From: Colwellia sp. TT2012
GTDB lineage: Bacteria; Pseudomonadota; Gammaproteobacteria; Enterobacterales; Alteromonadaceae
Assembly: GCF_001440345.1 (NCBI RefSeq)
Contig: NZ_LJYX01000011.1
Span: 1 to 64,000, forward strand
Direction of reading: 5' to 3'
DNA: 64,000 nucleotides
The position numbers and the translations under genes are program-made. Under the pieces are notes generated by a model, which saw nothing but the letters and a program-made list of their open reading frames with translations, was not told the origin of the DNA and searched no databases. This document shows positions 22,142 through 32,663 of the stretch, piece after piece; position 1 is the stretch's first letter; each line of letters begins with the position of its first letter.

Positions 22142-22846
22142 ATGCTTTTACAAAATCCAACAAAACAAGCGGCGGTGACCACAGCGGATAAAGTTTTTGA
22201 ACAGCTACAACATGCCATTGTTGAAGGTGATATTGCCGCCGGTAGCAAAATAAGTGAGCCTGAGCTTGCGAAGCACTATAAAATTAGTCGCTCAACTTTG
22301 CGTGAAGCATTAAATCGTCTGGAAAAATGTCACTTAATAGAGCGCAAGGCCAATATAGGCTCACGCGTAGTGGCTTGCACCATAGAGGGTTTACTTGAGT
22401 TATATATCACGCGAGAAGCGCTTGAAGGCATGGCGTGCCGACAAGCTGCGTTGAATATGACCGATGAAGAAATAGCGCATATGCAAAATATGCTCACTCA
22501 ACATGCCACAGATAAAGCCCTGCAAGAGGGGGTGTCTTACTACCAAGAAGAAGGGGATGTTGATTTTCACTATAAAGTTATACTTGGCAGTCATAATCAG
22601 CAGCTAATCAATCTTATTTGTGGCCAGTTATATCATTTAGTTCGTATGTATCGTTGTCAATTTGGTATGCATAGCCCAAGAGCTACCCGTGCATTTACCG
22701 AGCACTCAAATATAATTCAAGCAATCAGTGATAGAGATGGTGAGCTTGCCGAGTTATTAATGCGCCGTCATATTGCGGCTTCACGTAAAAATATTGAAAA
22801 TAAAATTGCCCTGCAAAAAGCCGAGCAAGAATCACAGGAGACCTAA
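22142..22846 (+). CDS. prpQ: GntR-family regulator of the 2-methylcitrate cycle (PrpQ-like)
   Basis: This 234-residue protein has an N-terminal GntR winged helix (residues 17-80: [42 protein letters not shown]) and a C-terminal FCD ligand domain (about 85-220, with histidines such as DVDFHYKVI and RRHIAAS that could hold a metal). FCD regulators bind small organic acids, so 2-methylcitrate or a relative is a plausible effector. The stop codon is 1 bp before the prpB start, so the regulator heads the operon. Operator-like palindromes lie upstream. The name follows GntR propionate regulators known from Shewanella and relatives. Confidence 0.85.
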   Translation: MLLQNPTKQAAVTTADKVFEQLQHAIVEGDIAAGSKISEPELAKHYKISRSTLREALNRLEKCHLIERKANIGSRVVACTIEGLLELYITREALEGMACRQAALNMTDEEIAHMQNMLTQHATDKALQEGVSYYQEEGDVDFHYKVILGSHNQQLINLICGQLYHLVRMYRCQFGMHSPRATRAFTEHSNIIQAISDRDGELAELLMRRHIAASRKNIENKIALQKAEQESQET

Positions 22847-22847
22847 G

Positions 22848-23756
22848 ATGTCAGAAAGTCTATCAACAAAAACTGTTTCACCGGGTAAAAAATTTCGTCT
22901 TGCTCTAGAAAATAATAAACCATTACAAGTCGTTGGTACCATAAACGCCTATTGCGCCATGATGGCTGAGCAACTTGGTCACCAGGCTATTTATTTATCG
23001 GGTGGCGGCGTTGCCAATGCGTCTTACGGTTTACCTGATCTAGGTATGACATCATTGAATGATGTTATTGCGGATGTACAAAGAATTACTAGTGCCTCGA
23101 GCTTACCTCTATTGGTGGATATTGATACCGGCTGGGGTGGTGCATTTAATATTGCTAAAACGATTCGTGATATGGAAAAAGCCGGTGCTGCTGCGGTGCA
23201 CATTGAAGATCAAGTTGCGCAAAAACGCTGTGGTCACCGACCAAATAAAGAAATTGTCTCAACCCAAGAAATGGTTGACCGTATTAAAGCTGCGGTAGAT
23301 GCTCGTATAGACAGTGATTTTTTTATCATGGCGAGAACTGACTCATTTGCTAAGGAAGGCTTAGAAGCTGCCATTGAACGTGCGAAAGCATATGTTGCTG
23401 CCGGTGCAGATGGTATTTTTGCTGAAGCGATAAAAACCGAAGCGCATTACCGTGCTTTTACTGAAGCCCTTGATGTACCTGTACTGGCTAATATCACTGA
23501 ATTTGGTCAAACCGAGTTATGGAATAAAGCACAACTAGGTGAGTGGGGCTGTGCCATGGTGCTTTATCCACTTTCAGCCTTTCGTGCGATGAACAAAGCG
23601 GCAGAGTCTGTTTATAAAACCTTACTAGCCGATGGCGATCAAAAAGCTGAAATTGATAACATGCAAACTCGCATGGATTTATATGACTACCTAGGTTATC
23701 ACGACTACGAACAAAAGCTTGATGCGCTTTTTGCTCAAGAGAAAGCTCAGAAATAA
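22848..23756 (+). CDS. prpB: 2-methylisocitrate lyase
   Basis: PrpB splits 2-methylisocitrate into pyruvate and succinate, the last step of propionate oxidation. Start ATG 22848 follows CAGGAG and gives 302 residues, the usual length. The catalytic KRCGH sits near residue 125, the metal- and substrate-binding DIDTGWGG near residue 90, and the isocitrate lyase/PEP mutase barrel segments ([22 protein letters not shown]) are all present. It is coupled to the regulator gene upstream and followed by prpC. Confidence 0.97.
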   Translation: MSESLSTKTVSPGKKFRLALENNKPLQVVGTINAYCAMMAEQLGHQAIYLSGGGVANASYGLPDLGMTSLNDVIADVQRITSASSLPLLVDIDTGWGGAFNIAKTIRDMEKAGAAAVHIEDQVAQKRCGHRPNKEIVSTQEMVDRIKAAVDARIDSDFFIMARTDSFAKEGLEAAIERAKAYVAAGADGIFAEAIKTEAHYRAFTEALDVPVLANITEFGQTELWNKAQLGEWGCAMVLYPLSAFRAMNKAAESVYKTLLADGDQKAEIDNMQTRMDLYDYLGYHDYEQKLDALFAQEKAQK

Positions 23757-23869
23757 TTACTCGCACCTTACCAAGCTAAAAACTGACCCAAGAGTGCTTA
23801 TAAGCACCAATAATGTCAGCAGTGCGTACCTAAAAAATTGCTAAAATATTATCAAATGAGGAAAGGATC

Positions 23870-25021
23870 ATGACAGAGACAACTGAACAGAAAAGTGTTG
23901 CGAAAAAACCGAACAGTGGCGCTGGCCTTCGTGGACAAAGTGCCGGTGAAACCGCCCTTTGTACCGTAGGAAAATCAGGCTCAGGCTTAACCTATTGTGG
24001 TTATGATATTGCAGATTTAGCCGAAAATTCAACCTTTGAAGAAGTTGCCTATTTATTATTCAACGGTGAATTACCAAACCAAACACAATTAACAGCCTAT
24101 CAAGCAGAGCTAAAATCGTTACGTGATTTACCCGAGGCATTAAAATCGGTATTAAAACTTATCCCTAAAGATACTCACCCAATGGATGTTATGCGCACGG
24201 GTTGTTCTTTTTTAGGTAACTTAGAGCCAGAAGGTGACTTTGCCCAGCAAAATAACGCAGCAAATCGCTTATTAGCCGCTTTTCCAGCGATCATGTGTTA
24301 CTGGTATAAATACAGTCATGATGGCGTAGAAATTGATTGCCAATCATCCGAGACTTCCCTTGCCGGTCACTTTTTACGTTTATTAAAGGGTGAAAGTCCG
24401 TCCAAGCAACATCAACGGGTTATGGATGTATCATTGATTTTATATGCTGAGCATGAATTTAACGCCTCAACATTTACTGCCCGGGTCTGTGCTTCTACCT
24501 TATCTGATATGTATTCTTGTATCACTGCTGCGATAGGTACGTTACGTGGGCCACTTCATGGTGGTGCTAATGAAGCGGCTATGGATATGATTCTAAGCTT
24601 TACTTCACCGAGTGATGCTAAAGAGAAAATGGCTGGCATGTTAGCGCGAAAAGAGAAAATCATGGGCTTTGGTCATGCGATATACCGCACTAGTGATCCA
24701 CGTAATGTCATTATTAAAGCCTGGTCTGAAAAGCTGGCTGAAGAAAACGGAGATACTTCACTTTATGATATTTCTGTCGCGTGTGAAAAATATATGTGGG
24801 ATAGCAAGAAACTCTTCTGTAATGCTGATTTCTTCCATGCCTCAACCTATAATTATATGGGCATACCGACAAAACTATTTACCCCTATTTTTGTCTGTTC
24901 ACGCTTAACTGGTTGGGCCGCACACGTAATGGAGCAGCGCTCAAACAACCGTATCATCAGACCCAGTGCTGATTACACTGGCAGTGAGCCACGTACGGTT
25001 GTCGCTATCGAAAAGAGGTAG
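23870..25021 (+). CDS. prpC: 2-methylcitrate synthase
   Basis: PrpC condenses propionyl-CoA with oxaloacetate to 2-methylcitrate. The 383-residue protein is in the citrate synthase family: GLRGQSAGETALCTVG and YCGYDIADLAE near the N-terminus, LRGPLHGGANEAAM with a catalytic His near residue 230, MGFGHAIYRTSDPR with the second His near residue 268, and FVCSRLTGWAAHVMEQRSNN with the catalytic-region Arg near the C-terminus. AGGAAAGG precedes the start. It lies 113 bp after prpB; the 209 bp to acnD hold nothing I recognise. Confidence 0.96.
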   Translation: MTETTEQKSVAKKPNSGAGLRGQSAGETALCTVGKSGSGLTYCGYDIADLAENSTFEEVAYLLFNGELPNQTQLTAYQAELKSLRDLPEALKSVLKLIPKDTHPMDVMRTGCSFLGNLEPEGDFAQQNNAANRLLAAFPAIMCYWYKYSHDGVEIDCQSSETSLAGHFLRLLKGESPSKQHQRVMDVSLILYAEHEFNASTFTARVCASTLSDMYSCITAAIGTLRGPLHGGANEAAMDMILSFTSPSDAKEKMAGMLARKEKIMGFGHAIYRTSDPRNVIIKAWSEKLAEENGDTSLYDISVACEKYMWDSKKLFCNADFFHASTYNYMGIPTKLFTPIFVCSRLTGWAAHVMEQRSNNRIIRPSADYTGSEPRTVVAIEKR

Positions 25022-25230
25022 GAGAGACTTGAACTTTGCTCTGATTTCGTCGTTGCTTATTGTTAAGTAAGGTCAACTCGGATAGTACACTATACGTCGT
25101 ATTATCCGCCTTGAACTCAAAGCAACTTCCGTCGGCTTGATTCGGTTTATATAAAGGTATTTGTTCTGTTTGGAATTAATGCCTTTATTTTTAAATGATT
25201 TTTTATTAGAAATGTTTCCTGGATTAATTT

Positions 25231-27873
25231 ATGAATTACCAATACCGCAAACCGTTGCCTGGCTATAAAAATAAGGGTGCGACTATAGATTTTTATGATA
25301 CGCGTGCAGCTATTGAGGCCATTAAACCAGGCTCTTACGTTAAATTACCTTACACTTCACGTATACTTGCTGAGCAATTAGTGCGCAAATGTGATCCGGC
25401 GATACTTACCGATTCATTAAAGCAAATTATAGACGTTAAGCAAGACCTTGATTTCCCATGGTATCCGGCAAGAGTTGTTTGTCATGATATTTTAGGACAA
25501 ACCGCCTTAGTTGATTTGGCGGGTCTTCGTGACGCTATTGCCGAGCAAGGTGGCGATCCCTCAAAAGTAAACCCAGTGGTACCGACACAATTAATAGTCG
25601 ATCACTCTTTAGCCGTTGAGGCTTCTGGCTCTGATCCACAAGCGTTGGCTAAAAACCGTGCCATTGAAGATCGCCGTAATGAACAGCGTTTTCATTTCAT
25701 TGAATGGACTAAAACCGCCTTTAAAAACGTTGATGTTATTCCCGCCGGGAACGGTATTATGCATCAAATCAACTTAGAAAAAATGTCGCCGGTTATTCAA
25801 GCGCGTGACGGTATTGCTTTCCCTGATACTTGTGTTGGCACCGATTCTCATACACCACATATAGATTGTCTCGGGGTTCTTGCCATTGGTGTTGGTGGCC
25901 TAGAAGCTGAAACAGTTATGCTTGGTCAACCCTCTATGATGCGTTTACCCGACATTATTGGTGTTAAGTTAACGGGCAAGTGTCAGTCCGGTATTACGGC
26001 GACCGATATGGTCTTAGCCATCACAGAATTTTTACGTAATGAGAAAGTTGTCTCTGCTTACTTAGAGTTTTTCGGTGAAGGTACTAAAAGCTTAACCATA
26101 GGTGACCGGGCAACTATTTCAAACATGACGCCAGAGTACGGTGCCTCAGCAGGTATGTTCTACATTGATGAACAAACCATTGATTACTTGAAAATTACTG
26201 GTCGTGATCCAGAGCAAATCAAACTGGTTGAAATTTATGCTAAACACACCGGTCTTTGGGCTGATGACCTAAAAGAAGTACAGTACCCTCGTGTTATCGA
26301 ATTTGATTTATCAACTGTCTGTCGTAACTTAGCCGGACCTTCAAATCCGCATCGTCGTTTAGCGACCGCTGATCTAGTGTCGAAAAATATTGCGAAAAAC
26401 CTAGATATTTGTAAAGCACAAGAAGCTAATGGTCAAATGCCGGATGGTGCGGTCATTATCGCTGCGATCACCTCCTGTACCAATACCTCAAACCCACGTA
26501 ACGTTGTTGCCGCGGGTCTGGTGGCTAAACGGGCTAATGAATTAGGTTTAGTCAGTAAACCTTGGGTAAAAACATCCTTTGCGCCGGGCTCTAAAGTAGC
26601 AAAACTGTATTTAGAAGAAGCAGGCCTGCTCAGTGAAATGGAAAAATTAGGTTTTGGTATTGTAGGTTATGCATGTACTACGTGTAACGGTATGAGCGGC
26701 GCGTTAGAGCCTAAAATTCAGCAAGAAATTATCGATCGCGATTTATACACTACCGCGGTATTATCAGGTAACCGTAACTTTGATGGTCGTATTCATCCGC
26801 ACGCAAAAGAAGCATTCTTAGCGTCACCGCCATTAGTTGTTGCTTATGCCATTGCCGGTACCATGCGTTTTGATATTGAAAAAGACATTCTAGGTCAAGA
26901 TCAACAGGGTAACGATATTACCTTGAAAGATATCTGGCCAGCAGATGAAGAAATCGATGCCATTGTTGCTTCATGTGTCAAGCCTGAGCAATTCAAGAAG
27001 GTTTATGAACCCATGTTTGATTTAGGTGCCTTTGAACCAGCTGAAAGCCCATTATATGATTGGGATGAAACCAGTACTTATATTCGTCGTCCTCCTTACT
27101 GGAATACCGAGGGGCCGGGTGCATTGGCCGGTGTACGCACCATGAAAGGTATGGTGCCATTAGCGGTACTTGGCGATAACATCACTACAGATCATTTATC
27201 CCCGTCAAATGCTATTCAATTAGACAGTGCTGCGGGTGCCTACCTTGCTAAAATGGGTCTACCTGAAGCCGACTTTAACTCATACGCCACTCACAGGGGC
27301 GATCACTTAACAGCACAACGTGCCACCTTTGCCAACCCGAAACTTTTCAATGAAATGTGTAGGGACGAAAACGGTGTAGTCAAGCAAGGCTCTCTAGCTC
27401 GTATTGAGCCTGAAGGCACTGAATCACGCATGTGGGAAGCCATTGAAATCTACATGGAACGCAAGCAGCCATTAATCATTATTGCCGGCGCTGATTACGG
27501 TCAAGGCTCTTCACGTGACTGGGCGGCAAAAGGTGTGCGTTTAGCCGGAGTTGAAGTCATCATTTCGGAAGGTTTCGAGCGTATTCACCGCACTAACTTA
27601 GTTGGTATGGGTGTGCTACCACTTGAATTTACTGACGGTGAAACTCGACATAGCTATAATATTGACGGCAGCGAAACGTACGATGTTGAAGACACTAATG
27701 TTAAAGGCATTTCACCAGGTGGGGCAATGACTGTCATTATGACGCGTCGAAATGGTGAAATAATTAACATCCCAGTGAAATGTCGTTTAGATACCGCTGA
27801 CGAAGTTTCGGTATACGCCGCCGGTGGGGTATTGCAAAAGTTTGCCAATGATTTCTTAGAGTCGAATTCATAA
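25231..27873 (+). CDS. acnD: Fe/S-dependent 2-methylcitrate dehydratase AcnD
   Basis: AcnD dehydrates 2-methylcitrate to 2-methylaconitate and needs PrpF for the complete conversion. The 880-residue protein has the aconitase fold with the cluster cysteines in ITSCTNTSNP (near residue 415) and ACTTCNG (near residues 482 and 485), the substrate loop DSHTPHIDCLGVLAIGVGG, and the swivelling C-terminal domain with GDNITTDHLSPSNAI and DYGQGSSRDWAAKGVRLAG. Its place in the prp cluster and the prpF gene downstream separate it from AcnA. Confidence 0.95.
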   Translation: MNYQYRKPLPGYKNKGATIDFYDTRAAIEAIKPGSYVKLPYTSRILAEQLVRKCDPAILTDSLKQIIDVKQDLDFPWYPARVVCHDILGQTALVDLAGLRDAIAEQGGDPSKVNPVVPTQLIVDHSLAVEASGSDPQALAKNRAIEDRRNEQRFHFIEWTKTAFKNVDVIPAGNGIMHQINLEKMSPVIQARDGIAFPDTCVGTDSHTPHIDCLGVLAIGVGGLEAETVMLGQPSMMRLPDIIGVKLTGKCQSGITATDMVLAITEFLRNEKVVSAYLEFFGEGTKSLTIGDRATISNMTPEYGASAGMFYIDEQTIDYLKITGRDPEQIKLVEIYAKHTGLWADDLKEVQYPRVIEFDLSTVCRNLAGPSNPHRRLATADLVSKNIAKNLDICKAQEANGQMPDGAVIIAAITSCTNTSNPRNVVAAGLVAKRANELGLVSKPWVKTSFAPGSKVAKLYLEEAGLLSEMEKLGFGIVGYACTTCNGMSGALEPKIQQEIIDRDLYTTAVLSGNRNFDGRIHPHAKEAFLASPPLVVAYAIAGTMRFDIEKDILGQDQQGNDITLKDIWPADEEIDAIVASCVKPEQFKKVYEPMFDLGAFEPAESPLYDWDETSTYIRRPPYWNTEGPGALAGVRTMKGMVPLAVLGDNITTDHLSPSNAIQLDSAAGAYLAKMGLPEADFNSYATHRGDHLTAQRATFANPKLFNEMCRDENGVVKQGSLARIEPEGTESRMWEAIEIYMERKQPLIIIAGADYGQGSSRDWAAKGVRLAGVEVIISEGFERIHRTNLVGMGVLPLEFTDGETRHSYNIDGSETYDVEDTNVKGISPGGAMTVIMTRRNGEIINIPVKCRLDTADEVSVYAAGGVLQKFANDFLESNS

Positions 27874-28124
27874 TTGATTTTTAGCGTTTTAACTACGTTA
27901 GAAGTGCTCATTGACGTTCGTCAATTCCGCGCTTTAGCCTTGTTAAAACACTAAAACTCCTCTTATGAAAATCAACTCTGTATGATTTTCTTTAAGCAGT
28001 AATAAAAGTTGCAGCTTTTTATATTAAATTAATGGCTATGTTCTCTATAACTGAAGTCAAAAGCTCCGGTGGTAGATTTTTTTTAGTGTTGCGGATGCAA
28101 ATAAGCAAGCTTCACAAGCATGAC

Positions 28125-28172
28125 GGTATATGGATATACCTTATAGACAGTGCAGACGGTACAGGAAGTACC
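28125..28172. repeat. Paired small hairpins in the acnD-prpF gap
   Basis: GACGGTATATGGATATACC and GACGGTACAGGAAGTACC are related 18-19 bp units, each forming a short hairpin and each followed by TTATA. The rest of the 441-bp gap (27874-28314) shows no gene. They may be a small intergenic repeat of this genome. Confidence 0.4.
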
Positions 28173-28314
28173 TTATATGGATAATGCACGAGCAATTATC
28201 TTGAGCACACTGTCCTGATGCTTGTGTCGAGCCTCATGGAAGAGTTCATGCGTCTTGCGTGTTTGCGCAGAAATACTAAAGCTAACAGAGCCAAAATTAT
28301 TTCAGGAGTGAGCT

Positions 28315-29502
28315 ATGTCATTAGTCACTAAAATACATGCGCCACAAATAAAAATCCCAGCAACCTACATGCGTGGTGGTACATCAAAAGGTGTTTTCTT
28401 TAATTTAACAGACTTGCCTGAAGATTGTCAGGTAGCTGGCAGTGCTCGTGATGCCTTGTTATTACGCGTTATTGGTAGTCCAGATCCCTACGGTAAGCAA
28501 ACCGATGGTATGGGCGGGGCAACCTCAAGTACCAGTAAAACTGCTATTATTTCTACCAGTGAACAAGCAGACCACGATGTTGATTATTTATTTGGCCAAG
28601 TGGCCATTGATAAACCCTTTGTCGATTGGTCGGGTAATTGCGGTAACTTAACGGCAGCGGTTGGCTCTTTTGCCATCAGCTCAGGATTGGTGGCAGCAAG
28701 CCGAATTCCCGATAATGGTGTTTGTACTGTACGTATTTGGCAGAAGAACATTCAAAAAACCATTCTAGCCCATGTGCCTATTAGCAATGGACAAGTGCAA
28801 GAAACCGGTGACTTTGAGCTCGATGGCGTGACGTTTCCTGCGGCAGAGATACCCGTTGAATTCATTTCACCGGTTGACCCTTCTGAAGCGATGTTTCCCA
28901 CTGGAAATGTTGTTGATGCGCTCGAAGTGCCTGGCATTGGTACTTTTCAAGCAACCATGATCACTGCCGGCATTCCGACCATATTCTTAAATGCCGAGGC
29001 GTTAGGTTATACCGGTACAGAGCTGCAAGACGCGATTAACTCCGATGAAGAAGCACTAGCGCGTTTTGAAACTATTCGTGCCTATGGCGCGGTTAAAATG
29101 GGTTTGATTAGTGATATTTCTGAGGCGAAAACACGGCAGCATACCCCTAAAATAGCCTTTGTTGCCCCCGCTCAAGATTATGTTACTTCAAGCGGTAAGA
29201 ACATCGCAGCAGATGAGATTGATTTACAAGTGCGGGCATTGTCTATGGGGAAATTACATCATGCCATGATGGGCACGGCTGCTGTCGCCATTGCCTCGGC
29301 AGCATCTATTCCAGGCACTTTAGTTGCGCTTGCTACCGGTAAAGCTGATATAAGTTCGGTAACTTTTGCTCATCCATCAGGTACCTTGACAGTAGGCGCT
29401 GAAGCAAGCCTAGATAATGATAAATGGACGGTGAACAAGGTTGTTATGAGTCGTAGTGCCAGAGTATTAATGGAAGGTTGGGTAAGGGTACCGTCAAAAT
29501 AG
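28315..29502 (+). CDS. prpF: 2-methylaconitate cis-trans isomerase PrpF
   Basis: PrpF isomerises the trans-2-methylaconitate made by AcnD to the cis form used by aconitase. The 395-residue protein has the diaminopimelate-epimerase-like fold: PATYMRGGTSKGVFFNLTDL (residues 13-32), SPDPYGKQTDGMGGATSSTSK (near 62), DWSGNCGNLTAAVGSFAI (near 103) and the C-terminal ARVLMEGWVRVP. CAGGAG precedes the start. It is separated from acnD by 441 bp, so it may have its own promoter. Confidence 0.95.
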   Translation: MSLVTKIHAPQIKIPATYMRGGTSKGVFFNLTDLPEDCQVAGSARDALLLRVIGSPDPYGKQTDGMGGATSSTSKTAIISTSEQADHDVDYLFGQVAIDKPFVDWSGNCGNLTAAVGSFAISSGLVAASRIPDNGVCTVRIWQKNIQKTILAHVPISNGQVQETGDFELDGVTFPAAEIPVEFISPVDPSEAMFPTGNVVDALEVPGIGTFQATMITAGIPTIFLNAEALGYTGTELQDAINSDEEALARFETIRAYGAVKMGLISDISEAKTRQHTPKIAFVAPAQDYVTSSGKNIAADEIDLQVRALSMGKLHHAMMGTAAVAIASAASIPGTLVALATGKADISSVTFAHPSGTLTVGAEASLDNDKWTVNKVVMSRSARVLMEGWVRVPSK

Positions 29503-29513
29503 AATACAAATAA

Positions 29514-29535
29514 AAGCGCAGCTTTCGCTGCGCTT
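29514..29535. terminator. Bidirectional hairpin terminator between prpF and the TonB receptor gene
   Basis: AAGCGCAGC and GCTGCGCTT form a perfect 9-bp stem over a 4-base loop between convergent genes. The T tract is weak on the plus strand; on the minus strand TTTTATTTG follows. Confidence 0.7.
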
Positions 29536-29572
29536 CTGCTATTTATAACAGCTAATAAATAACTCGATAAGG

Positions 29573-32500
29573 CTAGAACTTAAATTCAGCGCCAGCATAG
29601 TAGAAAGCACCATTAAAACCAAACGGTGCTGAGCGACGTGAATAAGTAAATACTCCAGGGCTACTAACAATAACGTTGCCATCAGCATCTACTATAGTGC
29701 CGGAACGTGAGTTACCTATGGTGTTTTTATCAGGGTAAACATCAAAGATGTTATTGCCACCAAGGTTAAATGATAGCTGTTCAGTTACTTGGTAATTAAT
29801 ACGAAAATCTGTTAATACTTCTGCGCCGTAGGTTTGTGTGCCACCATCAGTGATAGTATATTCACCATAGCGGTTAAAGGCTAAATTGATACTAATATCG
29901 CCGATAGTATAGAAGCCGTTTAAGCTGATCCTATCTTGTGGCTGCCATTCTTCGATAATAGAGACCGCTTGTTTTGAAAAAACGTCACTAGGCTCGATAC
30001 TGCCCAAAGCACTGTCTGCGGGTGTATAAATATTTACCACATCGGTTTCAGTAAAGTTAGCCGCTGCGGTTAGGCTAAAATCACCGCCCATTAACTCAGT
30101 GTTCCAGGTGGCAATGATATCTATGCCTCTGGTTTCAGTATCGGCACCATTAAGGAAAAACTGACCTGCACCAGCGCCTGAGGCAATGAGCGCTGCATCT
30201 AAAGCCGGTGACAAACCTTGCCCTAATGAGTTACTCAACACGATACGATCATCTATATCGATTGAATACCAATCAATGGTTAAGTTTATTTCGTCAGTAA
30301 TGTGGATTACCGTACCTAAACTGAAGTTGGTAGCTTCCTCTTCTTTTAATTCAGGAATACCAATGGCTTTGGCTAGGTTTGAGTCATTACGAAAAGTGCC
30401 CACTTGCACGGCAATTTGATCGCCGTTAGGGTTGTTCGGATCGGTTTGAAATTGGGTACTGATGTTATCGGTATACAATTGCTGCATTGACGGAGCACGG
30501 AAACCGGTACTTACAGCACCACGTAGAGCTATCCACTCAGTAACGGACCAATTAGCGGCAAGTTTGAAGTTAGTACTGTCACCAAAACCTTGGTAATCAT
30601 CATAACGTACCGCGCCGCTAATAATTAAATCATCAATAATTTCAGTTTCTGCATCAAGATAAAAAGAGATAACATCACGGCTTTCATCTACTTCTTGCAT
30701 AGGAGCAGTGCCGCCAAACCCTTGGGTACCGGCAGAGCGGTCATCGGGATATTTGCTACTGCCGTCCTCATTGGTATCATAGTCACGATAGGAGTATTCA
30801 TCGCCAGCAGTGACTTTAAATTCATCGGTTCTAATTTCGGTGCCCATGGCAAATGAAAACAAATCAAAGTCTTGGGTATAATCAAGGTTTAAGGTTTGCA
30901 GTGATAACTCAAGGCCATAAGCCGATGCTTGGCGTGGAATAGCGGCGCGAATTTCATCTGCGGTTAAACTTGAGGTATAGCGTAGCGCATTAGCAAAAGA
31001 AGAGTTAATGGTATCGCTGGTCACATAATCAATATTATTTTTCCCATAGGTATAAGAAAAATCTAAAGTTGAGCCATCGGAGAATTCTGTTTGATAACCT
31101 AAGTTATAAGAAATATCTTTAATATCGGTATTAATTTTCGGTAAAAAACCCGCCAAAATGGTTGCATCACCATCTTGTAGCTGTGCATTACCACCGCTAT
31201 TATTGTTGTGACGGAAAAATGCGGCTGATTCATTCTCGCGCTTTGAATAAGTCAAGAAACCGTACAGTTCACCATCACCTAGGTCGTAGCCGGTATTAAT
31301 GATTAACGCAAATTGACTTGAATCGGCATCGCCAATTCTAAAGGTTGAACGGGTCGCTGTTGCCTCGCGTGGGTCGCCTAATAATAAGTCACCGTTAGCT
31401 AAGTCGGTACACCCTGAAAATTGACATGAGCCATGTAAGCCAGAGCGATCAGTAAAACCACGGTTTCTAAAGTTTAGGGTGGTATTTAAAAAGCCCTTAT
31501 CACCTAAGCTAAACCCCTTGGAAATATCGACATTGGTGGTTTCACCATCACCTTCTGAATATTCGCCATAAGATAGTGCGACTTTACCGCCTTCACTGGC
31601 ATCATTAAGGACGATGTTAATAACACCAGCAATAGCATCAGAGCCATATTGTGCCGCGGCGCCATCACGTAATACCTCAATGCGTTTGATTGAAGCCGCA
31701 GGAATAGCGTTCATATCCGTACCCGCAGTGCCTCGACCCACAGAGGTATTGAGGTGAATTAAACTGGCTTGATGGCGGCGACGACCATTGATGAGTACCA
31801 AGGTTTGATCTGGGCCTAGACCCCTTAATGTTGCGGGACGTAAGGCATCGGTACCATCACTGATCGATGAACTCGAGAAGTTAAATGATGGTGCTATGGC
31901 TTGTAACATACGACCGACTTCTGTTTGACCGGTATTGGCCAAGGCTTCTGCCGTTAAAATATCAACGGGTACGGGTAAGTCTTCGACCGAGCGACCGGCC
32001 ACTCGGCTACCGACAATGGCTATTTTTTCTATTTCCTCTTCTTGTACTTGTACAGTTTGTTGAGCTAATACTGTTTGACTAGCGGCACCAAGTAAAATGG
32101 GGACTAGCGCGGCGTGTAAGCTTTTATTTTTCATTGCTATATATCTCTTATTATGTGAATCAACTTGAATGCTCAGTTGACCAGAGTTATTAACAACCGC
32201 GACTAGACCAGAGCCATGTAATAATTTTTTTAGGCCGGAGGTAATAGGATAATAACCTTTTAATGAATTTGCTTGATGTTGCTTGGTCAAATCAAAAGAA
32301 AATATAATGGTTTGATTGACCTTTTGGGCAAATGCAATTAAGGCTTTATCAGCTCGTTGTTTATCAATATCAAAGCGAATAAAATCCTCAGCATTGACAT
32401 GGCTTGATGTTAATAACATTACCACTAGGGTGAAATTCACTAACAAGGCAGGTCTGAGCGAGGTTTGATTCAGACGAAATTGCTTTCGCCAACTGCGCAA
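29573..32500 (-). CDS. TonB-dependent receptor with N-terminal signalling (STN) domain
   Basis: This 975-residue outer-membrane receptor has a signal peptide (cleavage near SHVNA, residue 38), an STN signalling domain (about 40-115: FDIDKQRADKALIAFAQKV up to the repeated GLKKLLHGSGL), then the plug (about 160-290, with LRGLGPDQTLVLINGRRR and LRDGAAAQYGSDAIAGVINI) and a beta-barrel ending in GAEFKF. With the adjacent FecR-like and sigma factor genes it fits a cell-surface signalling uptake system; the substrate is unknown. Oddly, residues 123-148 look like a second signal peptide (MKNKSLHAALVPILLGA ending VLAQ) just before the TonB box region. An internal start at 32134 may produce a receptor without STN domain. 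Confidence 0.9.
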   Translation of the reverse strand: MRSWRKQFRLNQTSLRPALLVNFTLVVMLLTSSHVNAEDFIRFDIDKQRADKALIAFAQKVNQTIIFSFDLTKQHQANSLKGYYPITSGLKKLLHGSGLVAVVNNSGQLSIQVDSHNKRYIAMKNKSLHAALVPILLGAASQTVLAQQTVQVQEEEIEKIAIVGSRVAGRSVEDLPVPVDILTAEALANTGQTEVGRMLQAIAPSFNFSSSSISDGTDALRPATLRGLGPDQTLVLINGRRRHQASLIHLNTSVGRGTAGTDMNAIPAASIKRIEVLRDGAAAQYGSDAIAGVINIVLNDASEGGKVALSYGEYSEGDGETTNVDISKGFSLGDKGFLNTTLNFRNRGFTDRSGLHGSCQFSGCTDLANGDLLLGDPREATATRSTFRIGDADSSQFALIINTGYDLGDGELYGFLTYSKRENESAAFFRHNNNSGGNAQLQDGDATILAGFLPKINTDIKDISYNLGYQTEFSDGSTLDFSYTYGKNNIDYVTSDTINSSFANALRYTSSLTADEIRAAIPRQASAYGLELSLQTLNLDYTQDFDLFSFAMGTEIRTDEFKVTAGDEYSYRDYDTNEDGSSKYPDDRSAGTQGFGGTAPMQEVDESRDVISFYLDAETEIIDDLIISGAVRYDDYQGFGDSTNFKLAANWSVTEWIALRGAVSTGFRAPSMQQLYTDNISTQFQTDPNNPNGDQIAVQVGTFRNDSNLAKAIGIPELKEEEATNFSLGTVIHITDEINLTIDWYSIDIDDRIVLSNSLGQGLSPALDAALIASGAGAGQFFLNGADTETRGIDIIATWNTELMGGDFSLTAAANFTETDVVNIYTPADSALGSIEPSDVFSKQAVSIIEEWQPQDRISLNGFYTIGDISINLAFNRYGEYTITDGGTQTYGAEVLTDFRINYQVTEQLSFNLGGNNIFDVYPDKNTIGNSRSGTIVDADGNVIVSSPGVFTYSRRSAPFGFNGAFYYAGAEFKF

Positions 32501-32663
32501 TAGTAATAAACAGCTAAGCAGGGGGAAATCCTCTAATTTATTTTATTATTTTTTAATATTAGTTTTATCTTGTTGCATGTTTGGCTAAATAGCCAGCAAT
32601 ATATAGCGGCTATTTAACTGATAAACAGAGAATAAATAGTAAGTTTTTAAGAAATAGCGATGG

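Noticed and set aside
25022..25230. Possible small gene between prpC and acnD
   Set aside because: No frame with a ribosome site and reasonable length is present; the stretch is left as non-coding.
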